Source of the DNA: UBA4636 sp963650915
GTDB lineage: Bacteria > Bacillota > Clostridia > Christensenellales > Borkfalkiaceae
Direction: 5' to 3'
DNA: 64,000 bases
Assembly: GCA_963650915.1 (NCBI GenBank)
Contig: CAVJMJ010000007.1
Span: 1 to 64,000, forward strand
Made by a program: the position numbers and the translations under genes. The notes under the pieces are model-generated. The model had not been told where the DNA came from and did no database searches. It saw nothing but the letters and a program-made list of their open reading frames with translations. Below are positions 43,342 to 52,224 of the stretch, piece after piece (within the stretch, counting starts at the first letter, position 1; each line of letters starts with the position of its first letter).

Positions 43342-44502
43342 ATGAGTAAAAGATTATTTTTGATTGTTCTCGACAGTTTCGGCATCGGCTATGAGCCAGA
43401 CGCCTATTTGTGGCACGACGAAGGCAGTAATACTTTGGGCGCAATAAGAAACGCTCCTGAGTTTAATTGTCCTAATTTAAAAAATTTAGGTCTTTTTAAT
43501 ATCGACGGCGTCGGAAAAGGAGTGGAAAACCCTACCGCCGCTTACGCAAGGATGCAAGAATCTTCCATGGGTAAGGACACCACCATCGGTCATTGGGAAA
43601 TCGCGGGGATTATTTCGCCCACTCCTTTCCCGACCTATCCTAACGGGTTCCCGAAAGAAATCGTTTCGGAATTTGAAAGAAGAACGGGCAGAAAAACTTT
43701 GTGCAATAAGCCATATTCGGGTACCGAAGTCATTAAAGATTACGGCGAGGAAAGCATAAAAACGGGTGCGTTGATTATCTATACTTCGGCGGACAGCGTT
43801 TTTCAGATTGCCGCACACGAAGACGTGGTTCCCGTTCCCGAACTTTATCGCTATTGCGAAATCGCACGGGAAATTTTACAAGGCGAACACGCCGTCGGTA
43901 GAGTAATCGCTCGCCCGTTTGACGGTGAGTATCCCTTCCACAGAACGGCTCGTCGTCACGATTATTCACTCGTTCCCACCAAAACCACGATGCTCGATTT
44001 GTTGAAAAAAGCGGGTTACGATACCATTTCGGTCGGCAAAATTTACGATATTTTTGCGGGAAAATCCCTTTCGGAATCCAACCGCACCGTGTCTAACGCA
44101 GACGGCATGCAAAAGACTATGGATATTTCAAAGCGTGACTTTAACGGACTTTGCTTTACCAATTTAGTCGATTTCGACATGCTGTACGGGCATAGAAACG
44201 ACGTAAAGGGTTACGCTATGGCAATGACCGAGTTCGACAAATGGCTCGGTGACTTTTTAAAGGTAATTAAAGAGGACGATTTGTTGATGATTACCGCAGA
44301 CCACGGTTGCGATCCTTCTACGCCTTCTACCGATCACTCGAGAGAATACGTACCGATGCTTTTATACGGAAACAAAATAAAACCCGTCAACCTCGGTACC
44401 CGTCCGACTTTTGCGGATATGTCGGCAACCGTTTTGGAATATTTCGGCGTAGAAAAAGAAGACACGGCAGGCACGAGTTTTTTGCAAGAAGTTTTAAAAT
44501 AA
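43342..44502 (+). CDS. deoB: Phosphopentomutase
   Basis: Isomerises (deoxy)ribose-1-phosphate to the 5-phosphate, linking the phosphorylases to DeoC. 386 residues, alkaline-phosphatase superfamily with two Mn2+. Visible motifs: FLIVLDSFGIGYEPDA (metal-binding Asp at about residue 10), GKDTTIGHWEIAGI (phosphorylated Thr, about 77-79), LVDFDMLYGHRNDV and ITADHGCDPSTPSTDHSREY (metal-binding His). Ribosome binding site AGAGAGGAAA. Mid-cluster. Confidence 0.96.
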   Translation: MSKRLFLIVLDSFGIGYEPDAYLWHDEGSNTLGAIRNAPEFNCPNLKNLGLFNIDGVGKGVENPTAAYARMQESSMGKDTTIGHWEIAGIISPTPFPTYPNGFPKEIVSEFERRTGRKTLCNKPYSGTEVIKDYGEESIKTGALIIYTSADSVFQIAAHEDVVPVPELYRYCEIAREILQGEHAVGRVIARPFDGEYPFHRTARRHDYSLVPTKTTMLDLLKKAGYDTISVGKIYDIFAGKSLSESNRTVSNADGMQKTMDISKRDFNGLCFTNLVDFDMLYGHRNDVKGYAMAMTEFDKWLGDFLKVIKEDDLLMITADHGCDPSTPSTDHSREYVPMLLYGNKIKPVNLGTRPTFADMSATVLEYFGVEKEDTAGTSFLQEVLK

Positions 44503-44505
44503 GTC

Positions 44506-44529
44506 AATAACGGGCTTATAGCCCCACTT
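44506..44529. repeat. Dispersed CTATAAGCC repeat, copy 12 (inverted)
   Basis: AATAACGGGCTTATAGCCCC followed by ACTT, immediately after deoB. Confidence 0.7.
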
Positions 44530-44550
44530 ATTATAGATAAGAGGTGTAAA

Positions 44551-44955
44551 ATGACAGATAAAGAATTACTTAAAACGGCAATAGACGCAAGAAATGCCGC
44601 TTACACGCCCTATTCGCATTTCAGAGTAGGCGCCGCGCTTTTGACAAAAAGCGGAAAGGTTTATACGGGCGGTAATATAGAAAACGCAGGTTATACGCCG
44701 ACCGTTTGCGCCGAAAGAGTTGCCTTTTTTAAAGCCGTCAATAACGGCGAAAGAGAATTTTCCAAAATTGCGATAGCGGGCGGAAAGGAAGGCGAAGACG
44801 TCGTCTTTTGTGCGCCGTGCGGTGTTTGCCGTCAGGTAATGGCGGAATTTTGCGACGACGAATTTGAAGTTATTTTAGGGACGCTCGATAATTTTAAGGT
44901 GTATAAATTAGACGAAGTTCTTCCGTTCAGATTCGGACCGAAAGATTTGGCGTAA
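44551..44955 (+). CDS. cdd: Cytidine deaminase
   Basis: Deaminates cytidine and deoxycytidine to uridine and deoxyuridine. 134 residues, small homotetrameric class. FRVGAALLTKSGKVYTGGNI, then CAER (zinc Cys and catalytic Glu at about residues 53-56), then CAPCGVCRQVMAEF (two further zinc Cys at about 88 and 91). The N-terminal YTPYSHFRVGAA is diagnostic. AAGAGGTG precedes the ATG. It supplies uridine to the downstream pyrimidine phosphorylase. Confidence 0.96.
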   Translation: MTDKELLKTAIDARNAAYTPYSHFRVGAALLTKSGKVYTGGNIENAGYTPTVCAERVAFFKAVNNGEREFSKIAIAGGKEGEDVVFCAPCGVCRQVMAEFCDDEFEVILGTLDNFKVYKLDEVLPFRFGPKDLA

Positions 44956-44962
44956 AACTATT

Positions 44963-44989
44963 AAAAGTCGCGCTATAAGTCGAAAAACG
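44963..44989. repeat. Dispersed CTATAAGCC-type repeat, copy 13
   Basis: AAAAGTCGCGCTATAAGTCG followed by AAAAACG, 8 nt after cdd. Confidence 0.65.
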
Positions 44990-45034
44990 ACGATTTTATA
45001 TTAGCAAAAATGCTTAAAAAGAGAGATTTCGATT

Positions 45035-46336
45035 ATGAGAATGTACGATATCATTAAGAAAAAACGGGACGGAGAAAGGCTTACGGACGAAGAAATCCGT
45101 TGGTTTATCGATGGCTACGTAAAAGGGGAAATTCCCGATTATCAGGTTTCGGCTTTGCTTATGGCAATTTATTTTCAAGACATGGATCTTGACGAAACGG
45201 CGGCACTTACCATGGCGGTAAGAGATTCCGGCGATAAACTCGATTTTTCCGACGTAAAAGGAATAAGAGTAGACAAACATTCTACGGGCGGTGTCGGCGA
45301 TAAAACCAGTTTGATAGTAGCCCCCATCGTGGCAACCCTCGGCGTCAAAGTCGCAAAAATGAGCGGAAGAGGTTTGGGTCACACGGGCGGAACGATTGAC
45401 AAACTCGAATCCATCCCCGGGTTTAAAACCGACCTCGACAAAAAAGAATTTATAAAAATCGTCAACGACGTAGGCGTTGCAATCGTCGGGCAAAGTGCGG
45501 AACTCGCCCCTGCGGACAAACTTTTGTACGCTTTAAGGGATGTAACTGCGACGGTGGAATCCAAACCGCTTATAGTTTCGAGCATTATGGGCAAAAAACT
45601 TGCCGCCGACGACGACTGCATAGTTTTGGACGTAAAAACGGGCAGCGGTTCCTTTATGAAAACCGTTGAGGACAGCAAAACCCTTGCAAAAACGATGGTC
45701 GACATCGGCAAAAAGGCGGGTAAAAAAATGCTTGCCGTTATCACCGACATGGACAGACCGCTCGGCAACAACATCGGCAACGCTTTGGAAGTTAAAGAAG
45801 CCGTTGCGACTTTGCGCGGACAAGGTCCGGAAGATTTAACCGAACTTTGCATAGCCCTTGCCTCGAACATGCTTTATCTTGCCGAAAAGGGTAGTTATGA
45901 AGAATGCGAAAACAGCGTAAAGAAAGTAATTGCGGACGGTTCCGCCCTCGACACTCTTGCCAAAATGGTCAAGGCGCAAGGCGGTGACGAAAGAGTTATT
46001 TACGATACCGACCTTTTTGAAAAAGCAAAATATTCTTACGCCGTCGTAGCGAACAAAGAAGGCTATATTACACACGTAAACACCGAGGGCTACGGCATTG
46101 CCGCACTCGTTTTGGGTGCGGGGAGAAACACCAAAGAGGACGTTATCGACTTTAAAGCGGGTATAATTTTAAACAAGAAAACGGGCGACTATATAACAAA
46201 AGGCGAAACGGTGGCAACGCTTTATACGGATAACTTTGCTTCGATTGAAGACGCCGCTTCAAGGCTACTTTCGGCAACGGTTATTTCCGACGAAAAACCC
46301 GCCTATAAGCCCATTATCCTCGGAAAAGTCGAATAA
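45035..46336 (+). CDS. pdp: Pyrimidine-nucleoside phosphorylase
   Basis: Phosphorolyses uridine, deoxyuridine and thymidine. 433 residues, the usual length. Signature KMSGRGLGHTGGTIDKLESI (about 108-127) and earlier KHSTGGVGDKTSL (phosphate loop), then SSIMGKKLAAD and LDVKTGSGSFMK. The last codons (KPAYKPIIL) lie in a sequence almost identical to the dispersed intergenic repeat, so this end may have been extended or reshaped by a repeat copy. Named pdp rather than deoA because it resembles the Bacillus-type enzyme. Confidence 0.95.
   Translation: MRMYDIIKKKRDGERLTDEEIRWFIDGYVKGEIPDYQVSALLMAIYFQDMDLDETAALTMAVRDSGDKLDFSDVKGIRVDKHSTGGVGDKTSLIVAPIVATLGVKVAKMSGRGLGHTGGTIDKLESIPGFKTDLDKKEFIKIVNDVGVAIVGQSAELAPADKLLYALRDVTATVESKPLIVSSIMGKKLAADDDCIVLDVKTGSGSFMKTVEDSKTLAKTMVDIGKKAGKKMLAVITDMDRPLGNNIGNALEVKEAVATLRGQGPEDLTELCIALASNMLYLAEKGSYEECENSVKKVIADGSALDTLAKMVKAQGGDERVIYDTDLFEKAKYSYAVVANKEGYITHVNTEGYGIAALVLGAGRNTKEDVIDFKAGIILNKKTGDYITKGETVATLYTDNFASIEDAASRLLSATVISDEKPAYKPIILGKVE
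46293..46317. repeat. Dispersed repeat-like sequence inside the pdp 3' end
   Basis: AAAAACCCGCCTATAAGCCC followed by ATTAT differs from copy 1 (3987-4013) by a missing G and one substitution, yet it is read in frame as part of the pdp C-terminus. Confidence 0.55.
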
Positions 46337-46439
46337 TTCGATTATAAAAAAATCAAACGAAAAAATCGCAAATATACGATAAGGGGCGCCTCGATTGCGG
46401 CGAAAAATGCGATTAAATAAACATCGAGAGATATTTTTT

Positions 46440-47048
46440 ATGGCAAAACTTTATTTTAAATACGGCGCCATGGGGTGTTCCAAAACGGCGCAGGCACTTA
46501 TTACCAAATTTAATTACGAAGAACGCGACATGAAGGTTTTTTTATTGAAACCGTCGATAGACACGCGTGACGGCGAATCAGTCGTTACTTCGAGAATAGG
46601 CTTGACAAAACCTTGTTTTTCCCTTCAACCAAGCGAAAACGTTTACGAAATTTATAAAAACGAATATTCCGACTGCAAGGTGGTTATCGTCGACGAATGT
46701 CAGTTTTTAACCCCGGAGCAAGTCGACCAACTCGACGATATAGTTATCGATTTTGACGTTCCCGTGCTTTGCTTCGGGCTTGCTACCGACTTTGCAACCC
46801 ACCTTTTTCCGGGGAGCAGAAGGCTTTTTGAAATTGCCGAATCCATATCGGAAATAAAATCGGTTTGCAAATGCGGTTCAAAAGCCACGGTAAACGCTCG
46901 CTTCGACGATAACGGCAACATCGTTACCGAAGGCGCGCAAATTTGCCTCGGCGGTAACGACAGATACGTTGCAATGTGCAGGCGTTGCTATCTTAAAAAA
47001 ATCAAAGAACAGAAAAAAGGTAAATTTGCCGACGAAAAATCCGACTGA
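46440..47048 (+). CDS. tdk: Thymidine kinase (type II)
   Basis: Phosphorylates thymidine and deoxyuridine with ATP. Start taken at 46440, giving MAKLYFKYGAMGCSKT (the frame is open further upstream), 202 residues. The P loop reads GAMGCSKT where the common form is GxxxSGKT, a variant with Ser in place of the Gly before Lys. VVIVDECQFL holds the catalytic Glu, and a zinc ribbon is visible as CKCGSKAT and CRRCYLKK. It overlaps functionally with the deo cluster and is followed by ppa after 15 nt. Confidence 0.92.
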   Translation: MAKLYFKYGAMGCSKTAQALITKFNYEERDMKVFLLKPSIDTRDGESVVTSRIGLTKPCFSLQPSENVYEIYKNEYSDCKVVIVDECQFLTPEQVDQLDDIVIDFDVPVLCFGLATDFATHLFPGSRRLFEIAESISEIKSVCKCGSKATVNARFDDNGNIVTEGAQICLGGNDRYVAMCRRCYLKKIKEQKKGKFADEKSD

Positions 47049-47063
47049 CGACAGGAGTTATCT

Positions 47064-47594
47064 ATGAATATCTGGCACGATATCCGAAAAGAAAGAATTA
47101 CGCCCGAAAAATTCGAGGCACTTATTGAAATCCCTAAGGGAAGCAAAGCAAAATACGAACTGGATAAAGAAACCGGAAGACTCAGACTCGATAGATTTTT
47201 ATATACTTCGACGGTGTATCCCGCAAACTACGGGTTTATTCCGAGGACGCTTGCCGAGGATATGGATCCGTTGGACGTTTTGGTTTTGTGCAGTGACGCT
47301 ATTTATCCCATGACGATAATAACTTGCAAACCGATAGGCGTTATAAGAATGTACGACAATAACGAACTCGACGAAAAAGTCATCGCCGTTGCCTTGGGCG
47401 ATCCGAGTTATAAAGATTACGACGATATCGACATGCTTCCGAAGCACATTTTTGAAGAAATGATGCACTTTTTCGAGGTTTACAAAACACTCGAGCATAA
47501 AATTACTTCCGTAAAAGAAATTTGCCATAAGGAAGTAGCGATAGAAGTAATTCAAAAATGCATGGATATTTACGCTAAAAAATATAACAGATAA
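47064..47594 (+). CDS. ppa: Inorganic pyrophosphatase, family I
   Basis: Hydrolyses pyrophosphate, pulling nucleotide synthesis forward. 176 residues. Family I motifs: EIPKGSKAKYELDKETGRL (22-40), VYPANYGFIPRT, DPLDVLVL (the DxxDVL metal site) and KPIGVIRMYDNNELDEKVIAV. The metal-binding GDPSYKDYDD follows. Preceded by ACAGGAG. Last gene of the nucleoside cluster, before a double terminator region. Confidence 0.94.
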   Translation: MNIWHDIRKERITPEKFEALIEIPKGSKAKYELDKETGRLRLDRFLYTSTVYPANYGFIPRTLAEDMDPLDVLVLCSDAIYPMTIITCKPIGVIRMYDNNELDEKVIAVALGDPSYKDYDDIDMLPKHIFEEMMHFFEVYKTLEHKITSVKEICHKEVAIEVIQKCMDIYAKKYNR

Positions 47595-47615
47595 TTTAAT
47601 TAAAATAATTTAATT

Positions 47616-47668
47616 AAAAAAGCCCGCCTTTTAAGCCGTTAATCGGCTTATAGGCGGACTTTTTATAT
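47616..47668. terminator. Terminator built from the dispersed repeat, copy 14
   Basis: GCCCGCCTTTTAAGCCG, loop TTAAT, CGGCTTATAGGCGGACTTTTTA: a strong hairpin made of two inverted halves of the dispersed repeat, 22 nt after ppa. Nearly identical to copy 15. Confidence 0.85.
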
Positions 47669-47699
47669 TTTTTATCATAACTTTAAGTTGTTTTTCGTA

Positions 47700-47780
47700 G
47701 TCTGAATACGTTTTATCGTAACCGAAATACGTTTTATCGTAGTTTAAGTGCGTTTTATCGTAACCATACGTTTTCAAACC
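47700..47780. repeat. 22-bp tandem repeat between the two terminators
   Basis: Units of the form ATACGTTTTATCGTAACCGA start near 47706, 47728, 47750 and 47766, the last truncated. Together with the two terminators they fill the 321-bp ppa/FmdB gap. A TTCAAGCC/GGCTTGAA hairpin lies at 47823-47845. No gene. Confidence 0.7.
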
Positions 47781-47861
47781 GTAAAAGGCTCGGAAGGTTT
47801 AACTCAATCGTCCAAACATTGCCTTCAAGCCGTAAAAAGGCTTGAAAAACTTTACACCGTT

Positions 47862-47911
47862 AAAGTCCGCCTTTTAAGCCGTTAATCGGCTTATAGGCGG
47901 ACTTTTTATAT
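47862..47911. terminator. Second terminator built from the dispersed repeat, copy 15
   Basis: GTCCGCCTTTTAAGCCG, loop TTAAT, CGGCTTATAGGCGGACTTTTTA. Matches copy 14 over about 47 nt. It lies 5 nt past the stop of the convergent FmdB-like gene and can serve both strands. Confidence 0.85.
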
Positions 47912-47915
47912 TTTT

Positions 47916-48113
47916 TTATTTGCAACCGCCGCAATTACGACAGTTGCCGGTGCAATTTGACGGCTTTTTGCCGAGGCTACCCGAAACGTTTCCGGAATAG
48001 TCTCTTTCCATTTTTGTTTTGCAGACGGGGCAAAAAACTTCCGTTTGGCAGTTTTTTACGAGTTCAGATACTTTTTTCCCGCAAGAGGGGCATTTATAAT
48101 CAAATAACGGCAT
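47916..48113 (-). CDS. FmdB-type zinc-ribbon protein
   Basis: 65 residues. The N-terminal FmdB/CxxC regulatory-protein ribbon reads MPLFDYKCPSCGKKVSELV, then VFCPVCKTKMERDY. The C-terminus adds a second cysteine cluster (CTGNCRNCGGCK) after a low-complexity linker. Probably binds one or two metal ions. FmdB was named for a presumed regulator of formamidase genes, but most members are uncharacterised. It starts 4 nt after the helicase stop, so the two are co-transcribed. Confidence 0.85.
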   Translation of the reverse strand: MPLFDYKCPSCGKKVSELVKNCQTEVFCPVCKTKMERDYSGNVSGSLGKKPSNCTGNCRNCGGCK

Positions 48114-48117
48114 ACCG

Positions 48118-49962
48118 TTAACTCCTTAAAAAATCTATTGCTTGGGTTTTTGACGGAAATTTTTTAAAATAGCATTTTGCGCCCTCTCTTCCGTCAAGTT
48201 GGTTTATAAGATCCGCCGCGACCTCCCAATTGTCGGTAATTACGAGCCTCGTTTTATGTTTTACGGCGTAAAATCTATCTCGGTACTTGGTAACGAACAT
48301 GGTTTCTATTCTCAATTTTTGTCTTTCGGCTTTTTCTTTTTGCTCGGCAAGTTGTCTTCCCTCGGCTATTTTGCGAAGTCTTAAAAGTTCGTTTTTATCG
48401 GTATTTTTAATCTTTAACGCATTGATGATTTGTGAGCAATCGCCTTTACTCAAACCGTATTTGGAAAGTTCCTCGAATTCCTCTTTGCTTATTTTTGCCT
48501 TTACGAAGTTCAACTGTTTTTCGGTTGCGGGGGCTTTTTGCCAAGAATAATAACTCGTTAAATCCCACAGCGGACGTTCGTCGTTACGGCAAGCGTTAAA
48601 ATAATCGTAGGCTTCCTTTAAGGCTTTTTGAAGGGTCGTTTCCTTTCCCTCGGAGTAGACGAATTTTTGTTTGTCTTCGTCGTAAAGGTAATACATAACC
48701 TTTGTTTTCCCCAGTTCGTTCATTGCCTTAACGCCGATTCTGTCGCCGTTTGAAAATTGGTATACGAGGTCGCCGTTCGGCTTTTTCGTCCAGTTCACGT
48801 TAAAGGCGTCGACGCCTTCGCTTTGGGCAAAAAGTTTAACCGCATGGACGTTCATTACCCAGTTTTCGGGACAGTCCGCCTTGTCGTCGACCACCCATTT
48901 AAGGTCGGTAAGCATTCCTTCCACGTCGTAAATCTTCGACCGAGGAATCTCCGTCATGTCAAGCCCTAAAAGGGAGGGAGCGGTACAGATATCGAGGTCG
49001 TCCGTAACGCCTACGAGGTCTATAAGGTTTAAATAGCGTTTATTTTCGGCTTTCCTAAGTCCTCTTCCGACCATCTGCGCATACAGGCTTTGGTTTTTCG
49101 TCGGGCGGGCGATTATTATGGTTTCTATAAGGGGCATGTCCGTGCCTTCGGTAAAAATCATGCAGTTTACGAGACAGGGGATTTTCCTTGCGGAAAAATC
49201 GGCAATGATTTTTTCGCGGTTTTTGGTTTTTTGAGAAACGGCAACCGCCCCGGGTATTTTTGCCGCAATGTTTTCGGCGTGGCTTACCGAAGAAGCAAAT
49301 ATTAAGGTTTGTCCGCGTGCGTATTTTTCGTAAACTTCGGCAATCTCGGCGTTTATTATATCTCTGTCGACGGCGTCGGACAAAGAGTTAACCTGAAAAT
49401 CGCCCATGTGCAATTTTACCGAATTAAGCTTCCAAGAAACTTTTGCCCTTAAACATCTTACGTTGGAAAGGTAATCGTTTTTAATGCCCCATAATAAGTT
49501 TCTTTCAAAAATTATGCTTTGAAAAACGTCGTCGAGCCTGACTTTATCACCGCGGTTCGGCGTTGCGGTAAACCCGAGGTGTAGCCTCGGCTTAAAGTAG
49601 GCGTAAACCTCTTTATAACTTTTCGCCGCGGCGTGGTGGGCTTCGTCGGTAATTATGGTGTCGAATTCGTCGGGCTTAAAACTATCAAGCCGTCGTATAA
49701 GGGACTGAACGGAAGCCGAAACGACTTCTTCCCCGTGAGAACGATTCATGCCTTGTTCTATTCCGCAAGGGCAGTCGTAATATTTTACGGGCTGACGCAC
49801 GAGTTCCTCTCGGTGAGAAATTATAAGCACACGCCCACGTCTTCGTATTTTCGAAAAGACCACGGTTTTTCCTAATCCCGTAGCCATCGAAACGAGATAC
49901 GAACCTTTCTCCAGTCCGTTTATGATGTCGACGCATTCTCTTTGGTAATCTCTTAATTCCAT
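48118..49962 (-). CDS. SF2 DEAD/DEAH-box helicase (ResIII type)
   Basis: 614 residues from the ATG at 49962 (the frame is open further upstream, but CGGGAAAATT and family alignment support this Met). Motifs: Q-like RDYQRECVDI (4-13), Walker A MATGLGKT (27-34), DEAH box TIITDEAHHAA (about 100-110), motif III GFTATPNR and C-terminal motif VI YAQMVGRGLRKAE. It is the ResIII/XPB-like helicase core without a visible nuclease or DNA-methylase domain. Substrate unknown. C-terminal 200 residues are lysine-rich and helical. Confidence 0.9.
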   Translation of the reverse strand: MELRDYQRECVDIINGLEKGSYLVSMATGLGKTVVFSKIRRRGRVLIISHREELVRQPVKYYDCPCGIEQGMNRSHGEEVVSASVQSLIRRLDSFKPDEFDTIITDEAHHAAAKSYKEVYAYFKPRLHLGFTATPNRGDKVRLDDVFQSIIFERNLLWGIKNDYLSNVRCLRAKVSWKLNSVKLHMGDFQVNSLSDAVDRDIINAEIAEVYEKYARGQTLIFASSVSHAENIAAKIPGAVAVSQKTKNREKIIADFSARKIPCLVNCMIFTEGTDMPLIETIIIARPTKNQSLYAQMVGRGLRKAENKRYLNLIDLVGVTDDLDICTAPSLLGLDMTEIPRSKIYDVEGMLTDLKWVVDDKADCPENWVMNVHAVKLFAQSEGVDAFNVNWTKKPNGDLVYQFSNGDRIGVKAMNELGKTKVMYYLYDEDKQKFVYSEGKETTLQKALKEAYDYFNACRNDERPLWDLTSYYSWQKAPATEKQLNFVKAKISKEEFEELSKYGLSKGDCSQIINALKIKNTDKNELLRLRKIAEGRQLAEQKEKAERQKLRIETMFVTKYRDRFYAVKHKTRLVITDNWEVAADLINQLDGREGAKCYFKKFPSKTQAIDFLRS

Positions 49963-50326
49963 AATTTTCCCGTAGCTTTTATATTTTTTTCGCTTTAATT
50001 TTAGCACTTATGTAAAAAAAGGTCAACGAATATATAAAAACATCGTAAAATAGGCAAAAAAGTCGGCGAATATAATAACGATCCGATAAACGGAAATTTT
50101 ATAATCATATACACATTGCATATGATTGTGATTCGTAAGAGTTAATCGTTTTACACATATTTTTAACGGGCGGAAAAATGGCGTCTTTAACTCTTTCGTT
50201 TTTTTGCGCATAAAAACGTGAAATCTATCTCTGCACGGAAAGCGGTTATTCCTAACGTATTTACTCTTGATTTTTTTTGTCAAAATATGTTACGATAAAA
50301 TAAAAAATATAAGAGGGTTACAACAA
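49963..50326. other. Gene-free gap
   Basis: AT-rich stretch between the helicase and the KilA-N remnant. It includes ATATGATTGTGATTC-like imperfect palindromes. I find no gene. Confidence 0.45.
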
Positions 50327-51172
50327 ATGAAAAGTAAAGAAATTACCGTATCGGATCAGGAAATACATATCAATAAAGACGACTATTTTTCTTTAACCGA
50401 TATTGCGAAATATAAAAATGCCGAAGATCCGAGATTGGTTATACAAAATTGGATGCGCCGAATCGATACGATTCAATATATGGGCTTGTAGGAACAACTC
50501 AACAACCCGAATTTTAACCGTGTCGAATTCGATACGTTTAGAAGCGAAGCCGGTCATAATTACTTTACGATGACGCCTAAAAAATGGATAGACGGCGTAA
50601 ACGCAATCGGCATTGTTTCAAAAGCGGGAAAATATAACGGAGGAACGTACGCGCACAAAGATATTGCCCTGCAATTTGCATCGTGGATTTCGCCCGAAAT
50701 CAATTTATATATTATCAAATTATATATTATCAAAGAATTCCAAAGACTGAAGGCGGACGAGCAAAAACAACTCGGCTGGACGGTAAAACGCGAGCTTGCC
50801 AAGATAAATTACCATATTCATACCGACGCTATTAAGGATAATATCGTTATTCCGCTTGAAATTTCAAAATAGCAAGAGGCTTTCGTTTATGCAAACGAAG
50901 CCGACGTTTTGAACGTTGCTTTATTCGGCATGACCGAACGTGAATGGAGGGATAAAAACCCAGATAAAAAAGGTAATATCCGCGACTATGCAGATGTATC
51001 GCAACTCGTATGTCTTTCTAACCTCGAAAACTTAAACGCCTATTTGATAGAAGGCGGATTAAGCCAACACGAAAGACTTATAAAACTCAATAAAGCGGCG
51101 ATACGTCAAATGAAGGTTTTGGCGGAAGAAACGACTAAACTATCCGATGACTTTGACGAACGTAATATATAA
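50327..51172 (+). pseudogene. KilA-N domain protein broken by two in-frame TAG codons
   Basis: A single 281-codon frame encodes a full phage-type KilA-N protein: the N-terminal DNA-binding domain (DDYFSLTDIAKYKNAEDPRL and FTMTPKKWIDGVNAIGI, AGKYNGGTYAHKDIALQFAS) plus a conserved C-terminal region (ADVLNVALFGMTEREWRD and GLSQHERLIKLNKAAI). It is interrupted by TAG at 50489-50491, where I would expect Trp in IGLWEQLNNP-like sequence, and by TAG at 50870-50872, where Gln fits. A 15-bp in-frame tandem duplication (LYIIK twice, about 50704-50733) is a further lesion. The likeliest reading is a decaying phage gene. Confidence 0.8.
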
Positions 51173-51182
51173 CGGGCGTAAG

Positions 51183-51351
51183 ATGAAATTTGAAGGTGTT
51201 ATTTCGGACAAAAAAGAGTATAATTACGACGATACGATTACGATAAAATAATTACGGCGAAGTTACGGCGTGATTAGGCGAAGATAATCTTGCCGAGAAA
51301 GAAGCAAAAAAGATTTTCGGCGAGGGGTTTACGGCGATAACCGTCCTATAA
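51183..51351 (+). pseudogene. Frameshifted remnant of a small protein gene
   Basis: An ATG opens MKFEGVISDKKEYNYDDTIT then stops at a TAA. In another frame, EDNLAEKEAKKIFGEGFTAI continues to TAA at 51351 and reads as real protein. The two parts differ by one base in frame, with a stretch rich in TACGGCG between. It looks like a decayed accessory gene next to the KilA-N remnant. Confidence 0.35.
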
Positions 51352-51471
51352 AGAAAAACAAATAAAATTTTCGCTACCGTTTTTACTACATAATCTCTTG
51401 CAAAAGAAAATTTATTGTGCTAACATAGTAGGTACCCTTTTTAAGGATACCTTTTTTTATGGAGTGAGAAC

Positions 51472-52167
51472 ATGATAATAAAGGGCTTGCAAAAATTAAC
51501 TTTACTCGATTATCCCGGGAAATGCGCTTGCACCGTATTTACTTTCGGGTGTAATTTGCGTTGCCCGTTTTGTCATAACTCGTCGCTCGTTATAAAAAGA
51601 GAGGGTGACGACGGCGTTATATCGGAGGACGAGTTTTTTAAATTCCTCGACGGAAGAAAGGGACTAATCGACGGCGTTGCCATAACGGGAGGGGAGCCTT
51701 TGCTTCAACCCGATATACGCGACTTTATTATTAAAATAAAGAAGAAGGGCTTTTCGGTAAAACTCGACACCAACGGCACGAGCCCCGAAAAATTAAAGGA
51801 ACTTATCGACGAAAACTTGCTCGATTACGTTGCGATGGATATAAAAAACAGTTTTAAAAAATATCCCGAAACTGTCGGAATCCCCGACTTTGACGTAACG
51901 CCAGTAAAAAAGTCTATCGAAATTTTACTTGACGGTAAAGTCGACTACGAATTCAGAACCACCGTTTGCAAAGAACTTTTTTCTATTGACGATTTTGACG
52001 AAATAGCATCCGTTATAAAGGGTGCGAAAAGCTATTTTTTGCAAGCTTATATAGATTCCGGCGATATTTTAAACGGCACTTTTACCGCTCCCGAAAAAGA
52101 CGATTTGAATACTTATGCAAACCGCCTCAGAGAAAGGTTAGATAATGTGGAAACGAGGGGAATATAA
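51472..52167 (+). CDS. nrdG: Anaerobic ribonucleotide reductase activating protein (radical SAM)
   Basis: Generates the glycyl radical of NrdD using S-adenosylmethionine and a [4Fe-4S] cluster. 231 residues. The cluster motif is CNLRCPFCHN (about residues 27-36) and the SAM motif is AITGGEPLLQPD (about 69-80). The form with ITGGEP and about 230 residues belongs to the longer NrdG2-like group. GGAGTGAG precedes the ATG. It is separated from nrdD by 300 nt that contain NrdR boxes and a second promoter. Confidence 0.93.
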   Translation: MIIKGLQKLTLLDYPGKCACTVFTFGCNLRCPFCHNSSLVIKREGDDGVISEDEFFKFLDGRKGLIDGVAITGGEPLLQPDIRDFIIKIKKKGFSVKLDTNGTSPEKLKELIDENLLDYVAMDIKNSFKKYPETVGIPDFDVTPVKKSIEILLDGKVDYEFRTTVCKELFSIDDFDEIASVIKGAKSYFLQAYIDSGDILNGTFTAPEKDDLNTYANRLRERLDNVETRGI

Positions 52168-52224
52168 ACTGCAAAAACCGCCCCGATTTCGCATATAAAA
52201 CGAATAATTCGGAAAAAGCAAAAA

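Noticed and set aside
45014..45870. Long antisense frames within pdp and other genes
   Set aside because: They are shadows produced by codon bias of the real sense genes.
50489..50872. Recoding of TAG as an amino acid throughout the genome
   Set aside because: The first TAG stands where Trp is expected and the second where Gln fits, so no single reassignment explains both, and other genes (for example the IS30 transposase) use TAG as a normal stop.
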